Translations under genes and position numbers: made by a program
From: an uncultured Lachnospiraceae bacterium
Lineage (GTDB): Bacteria > Bacillota > Clostridia > Lachnospirales > Lachnospiraceae
Assembly (NCBI GenBank): GCA_948441955.1
Contig: CAOJQZ010000024.1
Coordinates: 1-32,673, forward strand
DNA: 32,673 nucleotides
Direction: 5' to 3'
Part shown: one piece after another, positions 1-8,097 of the stretch
Position numbering within the stretch: position 1 is the first letter of the stretch
Layout of the letters: every line of letters begins with the position of its first letter
Notes under the pieces: generated by a model
What the model saw: only the letters and a program-made list of their open reading frames with translations
What the model was told of the DNA's origin: nothing
Databases searched by the model: none

Positions 1-1
1 A

Positions 2-148
2 AGCGCTGAATGGAACCGCTGTTTTTTGAAGCGGCGGTATAAGCAGAAGGCGGAGTGTTTGCGGGCGGTTTGTGCCAGAAAATTGGGATATGACGGAGGG
101 CAGGAGTGCCGGAAATATGGAGCAGGGGGTGCATTTTATGGGAAATGA
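2..148 (+). CDS. Possible 3' end of an upstream gene (partial)
   Basis: One forward frame is open from the left edge to a TGA at 146-148. It would give about 48 residues rich in Arg, Lys and Cys, ending 11 bases inside the next gene. An overlap of this kind is common between translationally coupled genes, but I recognise no family and the fragment is too short to judge. It may equally be non-coding. Confidence 0.2.
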   Translation, partial: SAEWNRCFLKRRYKQKAECLRAVCARKLGYDGGQECRKYGAGGAFYGK

Positions 149-488
149 GAAGATATATGAGATGGATTTTTCAAAGGTCTATCATCTGCTTGTCAATAAG
201 GCGGAGAGAAAGGGGCGGACAAGGCGTGAGGTTGACGAGGTGATCCGTTGGCTTACAGGGTACAGTCAACCGGAACTGGAGGGGATGCTGGAAAGGCCAG
301 TGCCTTATGGGGATTTCTTCTGGAGTGCCCCAAAACCCAATGAAAACAGGAGGGTGATTAAAGGCGTGGTCTGCGGTGTCAGGGTGGAAGATATTGAAGA
401 GCCTCTGATGCGGGAGATCCGTTATCTGGATAAGTTGGTTGACGAGCTTGCCAGGGGGAAGGCCATGGATAAGATATTGCGTAAATAA
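138..488 (+). CDS. DUF2200 family protein
   Basis: This is a small protein of 116 residues that I recognise as DUF2200 from its characteristic order: KIYEMDFSKVY near the start, KAERKGRT about residue 20, a WLTGY segment, then IKGVVCGVRVE and EIRYLDKLVDELARGKAM at the C-terminus. The biochemical function of the family is unknown. The frame is open further upstream (ATG at 72 and 117), but I chose the ATG at 138 because the domain begins there and a purine-rich AGCAGGGGG sits just before it. The product looks soluble, with no signal or membrane segment. A strong terminator follows directly (516-542), so the gene ends its transcript. Confidence 0.85.
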   Translation: MGNEKIYEMDFSKVYHLLVNKAERKGRTRREVDEVIRWLTGYSQPELEGMLERPVPYGDFFWSAPKPNENRRVIKGVVCGVRVEDIEEPLMREIRYLDKLVDELARGKAMDKILRK

Positions 489-515
489 AGAGGCGGCATA
501 TGGGACTGTCATGGG

Positions 516-542
516 GCATCTCTTCGGAGGTGCTTTTCTTTT
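516..542 (+). terminator. Intrinsic terminator after DUF2200 gene
   Basis: A 7-bp stem (GCATCTC at 516-522 with GAGGTGC at 527-533, one G-T pair) is closed by a TTCG tetraloop and followed by TTTTCTTTT. This is a textbook Rho-independent terminator 27 bases past the stop codon. Confidence 0.85.
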
Positions 543-627
543 GTGCATTTTTAGGAGGTAATTTTATACCCCAATATTCGCGTTATACAGCAGAACAAAA
601 AGCGCCTCTTGCTGGCAATGCTATTTA

Positions 628-656
628 TTGCAAAATGGCGGTAAAAATGCTATAAT
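628..656 (+). promoter_or_regulatory. Sigma-A type promoter of the AlbA_2 gene
   Basis: TTGCAA (628-633) and a perfect TATAAT (651-656) are separated by 17 bases, giving a start near 663 and a leader of only about 20 bases. A small inverted repeat (GCAAT at 616-620, ATTGC at 627-631) overlaps the -35 and could be an operator, but that is a guess. Confidence 0.75.
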
Positions 657-682
657 ATTTTGACGATCTTTTTGAGAGAAAG

Positions 683-2038
683 GTGAAGGGTGTGGAAAAC
701 TGGCTGAAAAGTGTAAGTGCATTTGCCAATGGCACAGGGGGCGTGCTTGTGTTTGGAACGGCGGCTGATGGGACAGTAGCCGGATTAAAGGATATAGAAA
801 CTGCTGCAGAGGTAATCAGAGCAAAAATTGAAGAGTACATTGTGCCCGTGCCTGACGTGGAATTGAAGATTCAGGAGGGTGGAAGTGGAAAACGGCTTTT
901 GCTTCTGGAAGTTACAGCAGGTCAGGAAACACCATATTATTATATGGGAGAGGACACTGCAGCGGCATATGTCCGTTCAGCAAAGGCGAGCGTTCTGGCA
1001 GGAGCGCAGGAGCTTAAAAGATTAATACTTAAAGGCCGGTATCTGTCCTATGATGCCCGGGTATCTGGGTATGATATTAAGGATCATACGTTTGTGGATT
1101 TTTCTGTGGCATATCAGGAGTGGACCGGAAATCAAATAAATGAGAGAAAGCTTGAGGCCTTTGGGATGGTAAAAGGAGGAAAGCTTACGGTAGCGGGGCT
1201 CCTTTTTGCGGATGATTCTCCCGTTAAGCATTCCCGGGTTGTTTGCTGCAGGTGGGCAGGAACCAGAGGGGAAAGAAGCGGAGAGCTTTTAAAGAGGGAG
1301 GAATATTCGGGAGGGTTGATTTATCTTTTTAATAAAGGAATCTGGTTTATAAAATGTAATATGAAAGTGATGTGGAGGGAAGAAGAGGGAAGGAAGAGAG
1401 AGTTTGCTGATTACAGGGATGAAAGCATACTCGAAGCATTATTAAATGCGCTTGTGCACAGAGACTACTTTATAACAGGCGGTGAAATAAGGATTGATAT
1501 GTATGATAACTGCCTTGCAATATGCTCACCTGGCGGTATGCCGGATGGTACCAATATTCAGGATAAAAGGCAGGACATGCTCCTGCCGGTAAGGAGAAAT
1601 GCTGTTTTGGCAGACATTTTTTACCAGATTGGATATATGAAGCAGCAGGGTACCGGACTTCTGAGGATAAAGAAAAGTTATGAACAAGCCGTTAATTATG
1701 GGCCTGGGAAGACTCCGGAATTCTATTCAGACGCAGGACAGTTTACAGTAGTTTTAAAGAGTTTGAATTATAAAGAAGAATTTGAGAGAGTAACAAAAGG
1801 TACCGATAGTCGTGGTGGCGGTAATTGTGGCGGTATTTTGTTGAATGAAAATGAGAAAAAGGTTCTGGCAATTTTATTAGAGCAGCCGACAGTTTCTACT
1901 GATAATATAAGCCGGCAGAGTAAGATTGCAAAACGTACAGTCGAAAGAGTTCTGCAGGCGCTGAAAAAGAAAGGCGCAGTTATCCGCGAGGGTTCCAGAA
2001 GAAGTGGAAGCTGGAAGGTTTTGATAAGTGAAATTTAA
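683..2038 (+). CDS. AlbA_2 / RecG-like ATP-binding putative transcriptional regulator
   Basis: The 451-residue product belongs to the broad COG2865-like group of Schlafen AlbA_2 domain proteins, thought to act as DNA- or ligand-responsive regulators, though few have been studied. The N-terminus carries the AFANGTGGVLVFG glycine-rich signature. The middle holds the RecG-like ATPase-related region with ALVHRDY (H259-R-D-Y) and CSPGGMPDG. The region with RRNAVLADIF and QQGTGLLRI follows. The last about 60 residues look like a winged helix. The start is a GTG at 683; a GTG at 692 preceded by AAAGGTGA is an equally good choice. Compared with the family the protein lacks about 15 residues before AFAN, including the usual acidic/lysine ExK segment, and an in-frame stop at 653-655 prevents an upstream extension. 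Confidence 0.8.
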   Translation: MKGVENWLKSVSAFANGTGGVLVFGTAADGTVAGLKDIETAAEVIRAKIEEYIVPVPDVELKIQEGGSGKRLLLLEVTAGQETPYYYMGEDTAAAYVRSAKASVLAGAQELKRLILKGRYLSYDARVSGYDIKDHTFVDFSVAYQEWTGNQINERKLEAFGMVKGGKLTVAGLLFADDSPVKHSRVVCCRWAGTRGERSGELLKREEYSGGLIYLFNKGIWFIKCNMKVMWREEEGRKREFADYRDESILEALLNALVHRDYFITGGEIRIDMYDNCLAICSPGGMPDGTNIQDKRQDMLLPVRRNAVLADIFYQIGYMKQQGTGLLRIKKSYEQAVNYGPGKTPEFYSDAGQFTVVLKSLNYKEEFERVTKGTDSRGGGNCGGILLNENEKKVLAILLEQPTVSTDNISRQSKIAKRTVERVLQALKKKGAVIREGSRRSGSWKVLISEI

Positions 2039-2051
2039 TCAATATCCTATA

Positions 2052-2080
2052 TTCCATTTTATGAAAGCCTGTGCTATACT
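2052..2080 (+). promoter_or_regulatory. Promoter of the pyrH-frr-uppS-cdsA-dxr-rseP operon
   Basis: TTCCAT (2052-2057) lies 17 bases before TATACT (2075-2080). The -10 is preceded by TG at -2 to -3 (TGCTATACT), making an extended -10 that can compensate for the weak -35. The pyrH start follows about 30 bases later. Confidence 0.65.
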
Positions 2081-2108
2081 TTATTAGAGGTATATGAAGG
2101 AGTAGAAA

Positions 2109-2807
2109 ATGATGAAAAGAGTATTGTTAAAGCTTAGCGGGGAAGCCCTTGCAGGTGAAAAAAAAACAGGGTTTGATGAGGCTACCTGTACAGAAGTGGC
2201 AAAGCAGGTGAAAGAGCTTACCGACAAGGGCGTTCAGGTGGCAGTTGTTACCGGAGGTGGAAATTTCTGGAGGGGCAGAACGAGTGAGACGATTGACAGG
2301 GTGAAGGCCGACCAGATTGGAATGCTTGCAACAGTAATGAACTGTATTTATGTATCGGATATTTTCCGTTATGTTGGAATGAAAACAGAGGTATTTACTC
2401 CATTTGTCTGCGGTTCGTTTACGACATTGTTTTCCAAGGACAAGGCATTGAAAGCTTTAAAAAAAGGCAAAGTAATCTTTTTTGCCGGCGGGACAGGACA
2501 TCCTTATTTTTCAACAGATACAGGCGCAGTACTCCGGGCGGTTGAGATTGAGGCAGATGCGATGCTGCTGGCAAAGGCTATTGACGGAATTTATGACAGC
2601 GATCCAAAGGTCAACCCTAAAGCGGTAAAATACGAGGAGATATCTATTCAGGAAGTTATTGACAGGAAGCTTCAGGCGATTGATCTGACGGCATCTATTA
2701 TATGTCTGGAAAATAAAATGCCGATGCTTGTGTTTGGACTTAATGAGAAGAACAGTATCGTAGAAACAATGACAGGAAAATTTACAGGGACAAAGGTAAC
2801 TGTATAA
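2109..2807 (+). CDS. pyrH: UMP kinase
   Basis: UMP kinase phosphorylates UMP to UDP with ATP in pyrimidine nucleotide synthesis and is cytosolic, normally hexameric. The 232-residue length fits the bacterial amino-acid-kinase-type UMP kinases. Visible hallmarks are KRVLLKLSGEAL at the start, VVTGGGNFWRGR, the DQIGMLATVMN segment, FFAGGTGHPYFSTDT in the phosphate-binding region and IDGIYDSDPK. A GAAGGAG site sits 6 bases before the ATG; a second ATG follows at once and could also serve. It is the first gene of a six- or seven-gene operon, with frr only 18 bases downstream. The rpsB-tsf genes that precede pyrH in many Firmicutes are not immediately upstream here. Confidence 0.97.
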   Translation: MMKRVLLKLSGEALAGEKKTGFDEATCTEVAKQVKELTDKGVQVAVVTGGGNFWRGRTSETIDRVKADQIGMLATVMNCIYVSDIFRYVGMKTEVFTPFVCGSFTTLFSKDKALKALKKGKVIFFAGGTGHPYFSTDTGAVLRAVEIEADAMLLAKAIDGIYDSDPKVNPKAVKYEEISIQEVIDRKLQAIDLTASIICLENKMPMLVFGLNEKNSIVETMTGKFTGTKVTV

Positions 2808-2825
2808 ATAAGGAGGAGAAATGTT

Positions 2826-3377
2826 ATGAACGAAAAACTGCAGGTATATGAGAGCAAGATGAAAAAAACGCTGGCAAATCTGGAGGATGAGCTTGGAACA
2901 ATCCGTGCAGGACGGGCAAATCCGAATGTATTGAATAGAATTATGGTAGATTATTATGGAACCCCAACGCCGATTCAGCAGGTGGCTAATGTGGCAGTTC
3001 CGGAGCCGCGTATGATTCAGATTCAGCCTTGGGAGAAAACAATGCTTAAAGTTATAGAAAAGGCGATTCAGGTATCAGATCTGGGAATTAATCCGACGAA
3101 TGATGGATCCTGTATCCGCCTTGTGTTTCCGGAGCTTACGGAGGAACGCAGAAAAGAGCTTGTAAAAGATGTAAAGAAAAAGGGGGAGGCAGCGAAGGTT
3201 GCTGTCCGTAATATTCGCCGTGATGGGAACGATGCATTAAAAAAACTCAAGGGGACCGATATATCAGAGGATGAGATTAAGGATATGGGAGAAGAGCTTC
3301 AGAAGCTGACTGATAAGTTTATCAAGGAAATTGATAAAACGGTGGAGGTAAAGTCAAAGGAAGTAATGACTGTTTAA
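2826..3377 (+). CDS. frr: Ribosome recycling factor
   Basis: The product works with EF-G to split the post-termination ribosome complex so that subunits and mRNA are reused. At 183 residues it has the usual family length. Recognisable segments are the helical start, LGTIRAGRANPNVL about residues 23-36, VDYYGTPTPIQQVANV, and the C-terminal helices with RRDGNDALKKL and a lysine-rich end. It follows pyrH by 18 bases with its own AGGAGG site, consistent with co-transcription. A GC-rich hairpin in the following gap may modulate read-through to uppS. Confidence 0.97.
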   Translation: MNEKLQVYESKMKKTLANLEDELGTIRAGRANPNVLNRIMVDYYGTPTPIQQVANVAVPEPRMIQIQPWEKTMLKVIEKAIQVSDLGINPTNDGSCIRLVFPELTEERRKELVKDVKKKGEAAKVAVRNIRRDGNDALKKLKGTDISEDEIKDMGEELQKLTDKFIKEIDKTVEVKSKEVMTV

Positions 3378-3395
3378 TCCACAAGACGAATAACA

Positions 3396-3419
3396 GGGGG
3401 CATGCAAAAGCATGCTCCT
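3396..3419 (+). terminator. Intra-operon hairpin between frr and uppS
   Basis: GGGGGCATGC (3396-3405) pairs with GCATGCTCCT (3410-3419) around an AAAA loop, with two G-T pairs. It is followed by TTTATAAAAA rather than a clean T run. It is therefore more likely an attenuating or RNA-processing hairpin inside the operon than a full terminator. Confidence 0.45.
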
Positions 3420-3442
3420 ATTTATAAAAAGGAGCAGTTATT

Positions 3443-4159
3443 ATGAATATACCACAGCATGTTGCAATTATTTTGGATGGAAACGGACGCTGGGCAAAGT
3501 CAAAGGGAATGCCGCGTAATTACGGACATGCGCAGGGAAGTAAGAACGTAGAGCGAATCTGCGAGGATGCGTATAGCATGGGAATAAAATACCTGACAGT
3601 ATATGCATTTTCTACAGAGAATTGGAGCCGTCCGGCAGACGAGGTGGAAGCTCTTATGAGGCTTCTGCGGAGTTACATGAAAACATGTTTAAAAACGGCG
3701 GAAAAGAACGATATGAAAATCCGTGTGATCGGGGATATTACAAAACTTGATGAAGATATCAGAAGCAGGATTATAGAGCTTGAGGAGGCGACGAAGGAGA
3801 ATGGCGGCCTTAATTTCCAGATTGCCATTAATTATGGAAGCAGAGATGAGATTGTACGTGCGGCGAGACATCTGGCAGAGGATGTGCTGAAGGGAAGAAT
3901 TACTCCTTTGGATATTGACGAAACGTGTATAGAAGGATATCTTGATACACATGATATACCAGATCCGGATCTTTTGATCCGTACAAGCGGGGAGCAGAGA
4001 TTGTCTAACTATCTGCTTTGGCAGCTTGCATATACGGAATTTTATTTTACAGAAGTGCCCTGGCCGGAGTTTACGAAGAATGATCTTCTTAAAGCAATAG
4101 AATATTATAATGCAAGAGACAGACGTTTTGGAGGAGTGAGGGAGGAGCAGAATGTTTAA
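3443..4159 (+). CDS. uppS: Isoprenyl transferase (undecaprenyl diphosphate synthase)
   Basis: This enzyme adds isopentenyl units to farnesyl diphosphate, making the C55 carrier used for peptidoglycan and other envelope polymers. The 238 residues begin with HVAIILDGNGRWA, where D12 is the conserved catalytic aspartate; the usual Met before it is Leu here. YAFSTENWSRP follows at about residues 55-65, and the C-terminal signature DLLIRTSGEQRLSN with LLWQLAYTEFYF is complete. The gene overlaps cdsA by 8 bases, so the two are probably translationally coupled. It has a GGAG site 10 bases before the ATG. Confidence 0.96.
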   Translation: MNIPQHVAIILDGNGRWAKSKGMPRNYGHAQGSKNVERICEDAYSMGIKYLTVYAFSTENWSRPADEVEALMRLLRSYMKTCLKTAEKNDMKIRVIGDITKLDEDIRSRIIELEEATKENGGLNFQIAINYGSRDEIVRAARHLAEDVLKGRITPLDIDETCIEGYLDTHDIPDPDLLIRTSGEQRLSNYLLWQLAYTEFYFTEVPWPEFTKNDLLKAIEYYNARDRRFGGVREEQNV

Positions 4160-4955
4160 GACGAGGTTACTGAGTGGAATTGTTCTGGTGGTTACACTAA
4201 TTGGTACAGTAGGATATGGCGGTTATTTGCTGCTTTTCGTGCTGGCAGTTTTAAGTCTGATTGGACTGAAGGAATTATATAGAGCTGTTCATGTCGGAGA
4301 AAGTCTCGGTGTAGTGGGATATTTAGCGGCCGCCGGATATTATCTGCTGATATTTATCAGGCGGACAGAATATATGATTCCGCTTACAGTCCTGTTTCTT
4401 GTAATCGTAATGGGAGTATATGTATTTACTTTTCCTTCTTTTCGTGCAGAACAGGTAATGACTGTATTTTTTGGTTTTTTTTATGTGTCTGTGATGCTCT
4501 CCTATGTATACCAGACAAGGGAGCTTTCAGACGGAAATATTATTGTATGGCTTATTTTCCTGAGTTCATGGGGGTGTGACACTTGTGCCTATTGTGTGGG
4601 CGTACTGATTGGAAAACATAAAATGGCGCCGAAACTCAGCCCTAAAAAGTCGGTAGAAGGCGGTATTGGCGGTATTGGCGGGGCGGCATTATTAGGAACA
4701 ATATTTGCTTTCGCAATGAATCACTTTGCCGGCGCTGCCGCGAATCCATTTCACTATGCAGTTATTTGCGGTATCGGCGGAGCAATATCTCAGGTTGGAG
4801 ACTTAGCGGCTTCTGCAATTAAAAGGAATCATGATATAAAGGATTATGGAAAATTGATTCCGGGACACGGAGGAGTTTTGGATCGGTTTGACAGCGTGAT
4901 ATTTACAGCGCCGATAATTTTTTACCTTGCATCCTTTCTTTCAGGAAGTATGTAG
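4152..4955 (+). CDS. cdsA: Phosphatidate cytidylyltransferase
   Basis: CdsA makes CDP-diacylglycerol from phosphatidic acid and CTP, the branch point for phospholipid synthesis, and is a polytopic membrane enzyme. The 267-residue product has many hydrophobic spans from residue 10 onward and the C-terminal CTP-transferase signature SAIKRNHDIKDYGKLIPGHG followed by GVLDRFDS. An in-gene tandem repeat of GGTATTGGC (about 4663-4682) encodes a Gly-Ile-Gly-Gly repeat in a loop. The start overlaps the end of uppS; GGAGGAGCAG gives the ribosome site. Confidence 0.96.
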   Translation: MFKTRLLSGIVLVVTLIGTVGYGGYLLLFVLAVLSLIGLKELYRAVHVGESLGVVGYLAAAGYYLLIFIRRTEYMIPLTVLFLVIVMGVYVFTFPSFRAEQVMTVFFGFFYVSVMLSYVYQTRELSDGNIIVWLIFLSSWGCDTCAYCVGVLIGKHKMAPKLSPKKSVEGGIGGIGGAALLGTIFAFAMNHFAGAAANPFHYAVICGIGGAISQVGDLAASAIKRNHDIKDYGKLIPGHGGVLDRFDSVIFTAPIIFYLASFLSGSM

Positions 4956-4991
4956 GACATTTTACGTGCATAGACTATAAGTGAGGTATTT

Positions 4992-6134
4992 ATGAAGAAA
5001 ATAGCGATATTAGGCTCTACAGGGTCAATTGGGACACAGACGCTTCAGGTGGTCAGAGAGAACAAGGATATACAGGTGATGGGGCTTTCGGCAGGAAGTA
5101 ATATAGAGCTTTTGGAAAAGCAGATCCGCGAGTTCAGGCCAAAGATTGCGGCTGTGTGGGAAGAGGAAAAGGCAAAGGAGCTTCGTATACGGACAGCAGA
5201 TATGAACATAGAAGTGTTTTCGGGAATGGAGGGATTACTTTGCGTATCGGTTATGGAAGAAGTAGAGATACTTGTAACAGCCATTGTAGGGATGATTGGG
5301 ATACGTCCGACGGTTGAAGCGATTCGTTCAGGGAAAGATATTGCCCTTGCCAATAAAGAAACGTTGGTGACGGCAGGACATATTATTATGCCTCTTGCAA
5401 TGGAAAGAGGTGTGTCTGTTCTTCCGGTAGACAGTGAGCACAGTGCAATTTTTCAGTCTCTTCAGGGAAACAAAGGAAACTCGATAAAAAAAATTCTCCT
5501 GACTGCATCAGGAGGACCGTTTCGTGGAAAAAGACAGGAAGAACTTCTTGATATTCATGTAGAAGATGCACTCAAGCATCCGAACTGGTCTATGGGGCAG
5601 AAAATTACAATTGATTCATCCACAATGGTGAATAAGGGGCTGGAGGTTATGGAAGCAAAATGGTTGTTTGGTGTGGAGGTGGACCAGATTCAGGTAGTGG
5701 TCCAGCCCCAGAGTATAATTCATTCAATGGTAGAATACATGGATGGAGCAGTTATGGCTCAGCTTGGGACACCGGATATGAGGCTGCCCATACAGTATGC
5801 GCTGTATTATCCTGAGAGAAGATGTCTTTCAGATGAAGGCCTTGACTTCTGGCAAATTGGAAAACTGGAATTTGAGAAGCCTGATATGGATACTTTTTAT
5901 GCATTATCCTTAGCCTATAAGGCAGGAAGGGAAGGGGGCACGCTTCCGACAGTGTTTAATGCGTCAAATGAACTGGCGGTAAAAAAGTTCCTTAAACGGG
6001 AGATTAAATATCTGGAGATTACAGAAATCATTGAGGATTGTATGAGGGCACATCATAATATAAAAAGTCCGACGCTTGAGCAGATTTTTGAGACGGAGGC
6101 AGCAGTTTATGAACGGATTGAAAGCAGGAGGTAA
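4992..6134 (+). CDS. dxr: 1-deoxy-D-xylulose 5-phosphate reductoisomerase
   Basis: Dxr converts DXP to 2-C-methyl-D-erythritol 4-phosphate with NADPH, the first committed step of the MEP isoprenoid pathway, feeding UppS in the same operon. The 380 residues fit the family. The N-terminal NADPH site is ILGSTGSIGTQTL, followed by LANKETLVTAG and the metal/substrate region PVDSEHSAIFQ. Then come NWSMGQKITIDSSTMVNKG and QPQSIIHSMVEY. The ATG follows GTGAGG at a normal distance. It is 36 bases after cdsA and only 8 bases before the rseP start. Confidence 0.97.
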   Translation: MKKIAILGSTGSIGTQTLQVVRENKDIQVMGLSAGSNIELLEKQIREFRPKIAAVWEEEKAKELRIRTADMNIEVFSGMEGLLCVSVMEEVEILVTAIVGMIGIRPTVEAIRSGKDIALANKETLVTAGHIIMPLAMERGVSVLPVDSEHSAIFQSLQGNKGNSIKKILLTASGGPFRGKRQEELLDIHVEDALKHPNWSMGQKITIDSSTMVNKGLEVMEAKWLFGVEVDQIQVVVQPQSIIHSMVEYMDGAVMAQLGTPDMRLPIQYALYYPERRCLSDEGLDFWQIGKLEFEKPDMDTFYALSLAYKAGREGGTLPTVFNASNELAVKKFLKREIKYLEITEIIEDCMRAHHNIKSPTLEQIFETEAAVYERIESRR

Positions 6135-6142
6135 CAACTGGT

Positions 6143-7174
6143 TTGGGTATTGTACTAGCAATTTTAATTTTTAGCTTTTTAGTTTTTTTTCACGAATTGG
6201 GACATTTTGTGCTGGCAAAGAAGAACGGAATTGATGTAGATGAATTTGCCCTAGGGATGGGGCCTGCTGTATATGCAAAGGAATATAAGGGAACAAAATA
6301 TGCTCTTCATTTGTTTCCTATCGGAGGTTTCTGCGCCATGGGAGAGGATGAGGAAGCAACAGACTCACCGGGGAATTTCAATAATAAGTCAGTCTGGGCA
6401 AGAATCTCGGTGATTGCAGCCGGACCTGTCTTTAATTTTATACTTGCGTTTGTAGTTGCCGTAATTCTCATTATGATCATTGGCTATGACAGACCGGTGG
6501 CGTATGATGTTCCGAAGGGAAGTCCGGCGGCAGAGGCTGGAATACAGGCGGGAGATACGATTGTCACGATGGGAGATAAGAAGATTCATATTTTTCGTGA
6601 GATTTCCATGTATAATCAGTTCCATCAGGGAGAAACAACAGAGATAACCTATCGGCATGATGGGGAAGAAAAAACGGTTCTTGTAACACCGGAACTGGAT
6701 GAAGAATTAAATTATTATCGGTTCGGAATTTCGGGAGGGCAGTATACAAAGGCCAATTTGCTGACTGCAGCCCAGTATGGTGTTTATGAGCTGAAGTATT
6801 GGATATGTCTTACTCTTGACAGTCTTAAAATGCTGGCAGGGGGCCGTGTGGGCCTTGATCAGATGTCGGGTCCTGTGGGAATTGTATCTATGGTGGACGA
6901 TACTTATGAGGCCAGTAAAGGCTACGGCGGAGTCGCCGTCATTGTTGAAATGCTTAATATTGCCATTTTTCTTTCTGCAAATCTTGGCGTGATGAATCTG
7001 CTTCCTCTTCCGGCGCTTGATGGGGGAAGACTGGTATTTTTGTTTATAGAGGCCGTGAGGAGAAAAAGAGTTCCGCCGGAGAAAGAAGGATATGTACACC
7101 TTGTAGGAATTGCATTGCTTATGGCGCTTATGATATTTGTAATGTTTAATGATATTCGGAGAGTGTTTTTTTAG
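6143..7174 (+). CDS. rseP: Site-2 zinc metalloprotease of the RseP/RasP family
   Basis: This membrane-embedded protease cleaves transmembrane segments, typically of anti-sigma factors and leftover signal peptides. The HELGH zinc motif lies at residues 17-21 in the first membrane span. A single PDZ-like domain occupies about residues 115-190 (GSPAAEAGIQAGDTIV). The second metal-ligand motif, NLLPLPALDGGRL, is in a late membrane span. At 343 residues it matches one-PDZ Firmicute members. The start is TTG at 6143, chosen because an excellent AGGAGG at 6127-6132 precedes it and the N-terminus aligns with the family. In many Firmicutes ispG or polC follows; here a lipoprotein gene does. Confidence 0.95.
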   Translation: MGIVLAILIFSFLVFFHELGHFVLAKKNGIDVDEFALGMGPAVYAKEYKGTKYALHLFPIGGFCAMGEDEEATDSPGNFNNKSVWARISVIAAGPVFNFILAFVVAVILIMIIGYDRPVAYDVPKGSPAAEAGIQAGDTIVTMGDKKIHIFREISMYNQFHQGETTEITYRHDGEEKTVLVTPELDEELNYYRFGISGGQYTKANLLTAAQYGVYELKYWICLTLDSLKMLAGGRVGLDQMSGPVGIVSMVDDTYEASKGYGGVAVIVEMLNIAIFLSANLGVMNLLPLPALDGGRLVFLFIEAVRRKRVPPEKEGYVHLVGIALLMALMIFVMFNDIRRVFF

Positions 7175-7195
7175 ATTAGATAACAGGAGGAAAAT

Positions 7196-8051
7196 ATGAG
7201 GAAGATACGGATTATTTGGTTTGATCTTCCTAATACTGTGTGTTAATGTTTGCGGCAGCTTGAATGAGGAGCAGAAGGGACCGGAAGCAGAGGTTTTGCA
7301 GGAAGAAGATGATGAGGCAGAAAAAACGGCGGAAGAAAAAGAAGAGGATTCTGAGGTTAAAACCGTGCATATAGACCAGTTTATTACATTGTATGAAGAG
7401 TATCGGGCATCTCATGGGCAGCAAATAGAAGGAATCGAGCTCTCCGCTATGAGAGAAGCGGAATATAAGACCGGCGATATGATTGAGCTCACAGGATATA
7501 TGAAACAGGAAAACATATCGATGAACTCCAGCTTTAGTTTGTATGGAACGATAGGAACCGATGATTTGTGGAATACACTGCATTATTTTACATGTGCTTC
7601 GAAAGATAATAGATATCTTGTAATTCCGGTCGGTACAGAGGTGACCGTGAGGGGAAGACTGGAAATGGACGAGGGATTTCCATATCTTGCAGATTGTACT
7701 TTTCTTATGCCTGTATTAGATCAAATGAAATATGAGAGTAATATTTCCGCATTGCAGGAGGAAAACGGAAAAGAGTGTGTTGTCACGGGAGCGGTTATGG
7801 AATTTGATGAGTATTTTATCACGGACGACGAAAGAAATACGCTGTCAGAAAAGGATACTCCTTTATCACATGCCGTCATGCAGGCAACGCATAAGGGTGT
7901 TCTTTCTGACGGGGAGAATGAAATTACTTTCTTTGTTATTAATAATAAAGAAATTAAGGAAGGAGATAAAATAACTGTAAAGGGGGTTGTTTCTCAGGAG
8001 GATGGTTTACTTTTTGTAAACGCAGGGGAAGCAATATATAAATACAGATAA
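7196..8051 (+). CDS. Putative OB-fold-like lipoprotein, leader apparently frameshifted
   Basis: The body is an extracytoplasmic-looking acidic protein. A Glu/Lys-rich linker (about residues 20-45 of the downstream frame) leads into two regions of beta-strand character, resembling the tRNA_anti-like OB-fold lipoproteins of Clostridia; that resemblance is tentative. The best ribosome site, AGGAGG at 7185-7190, serves an ATG at 7196, but that frame stops after 16 codons. Removing one T from the run at 7220-7222 joins it to the main frame and gives a classic charged start and hydrophobic core ending in VNVCGS. Without that, translation would need a TTG at 7221 with no good ribosome site. Either the gene is disrupted, slippage occurs, or the base is a sequencing error. 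Last gene of the pyrH operon. Confidence 0.6.
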
Positions 8052-8064
8052 TTCTAGAGAACGC

Positions 8065-8097
8065 TGTGGGGCCGTCTCAGGCCCCACATTTATCTTA
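8065..8097 (+). terminator. Strong terminator between convergent genes
   Basis: A perfect 9-bp GC-rich stem (TGTGGGGCC at 8065-8073, GGCCCCACA at 8080-8088) has a 6-base loop and is followed by TTTATCTT. It ends the pyrH operon and lies 7 bases past the stop of the minus-strand gene, so it may serve both directions. Confidence 0.9.

Noticed and set aside
4663..4682. Tandem repeat in cdsA as a phase-variable tract
   Set aside because: Two copies of a 9-base unit keep the frame and encode a glycine-rich loop, so a change would not switch the gene off.
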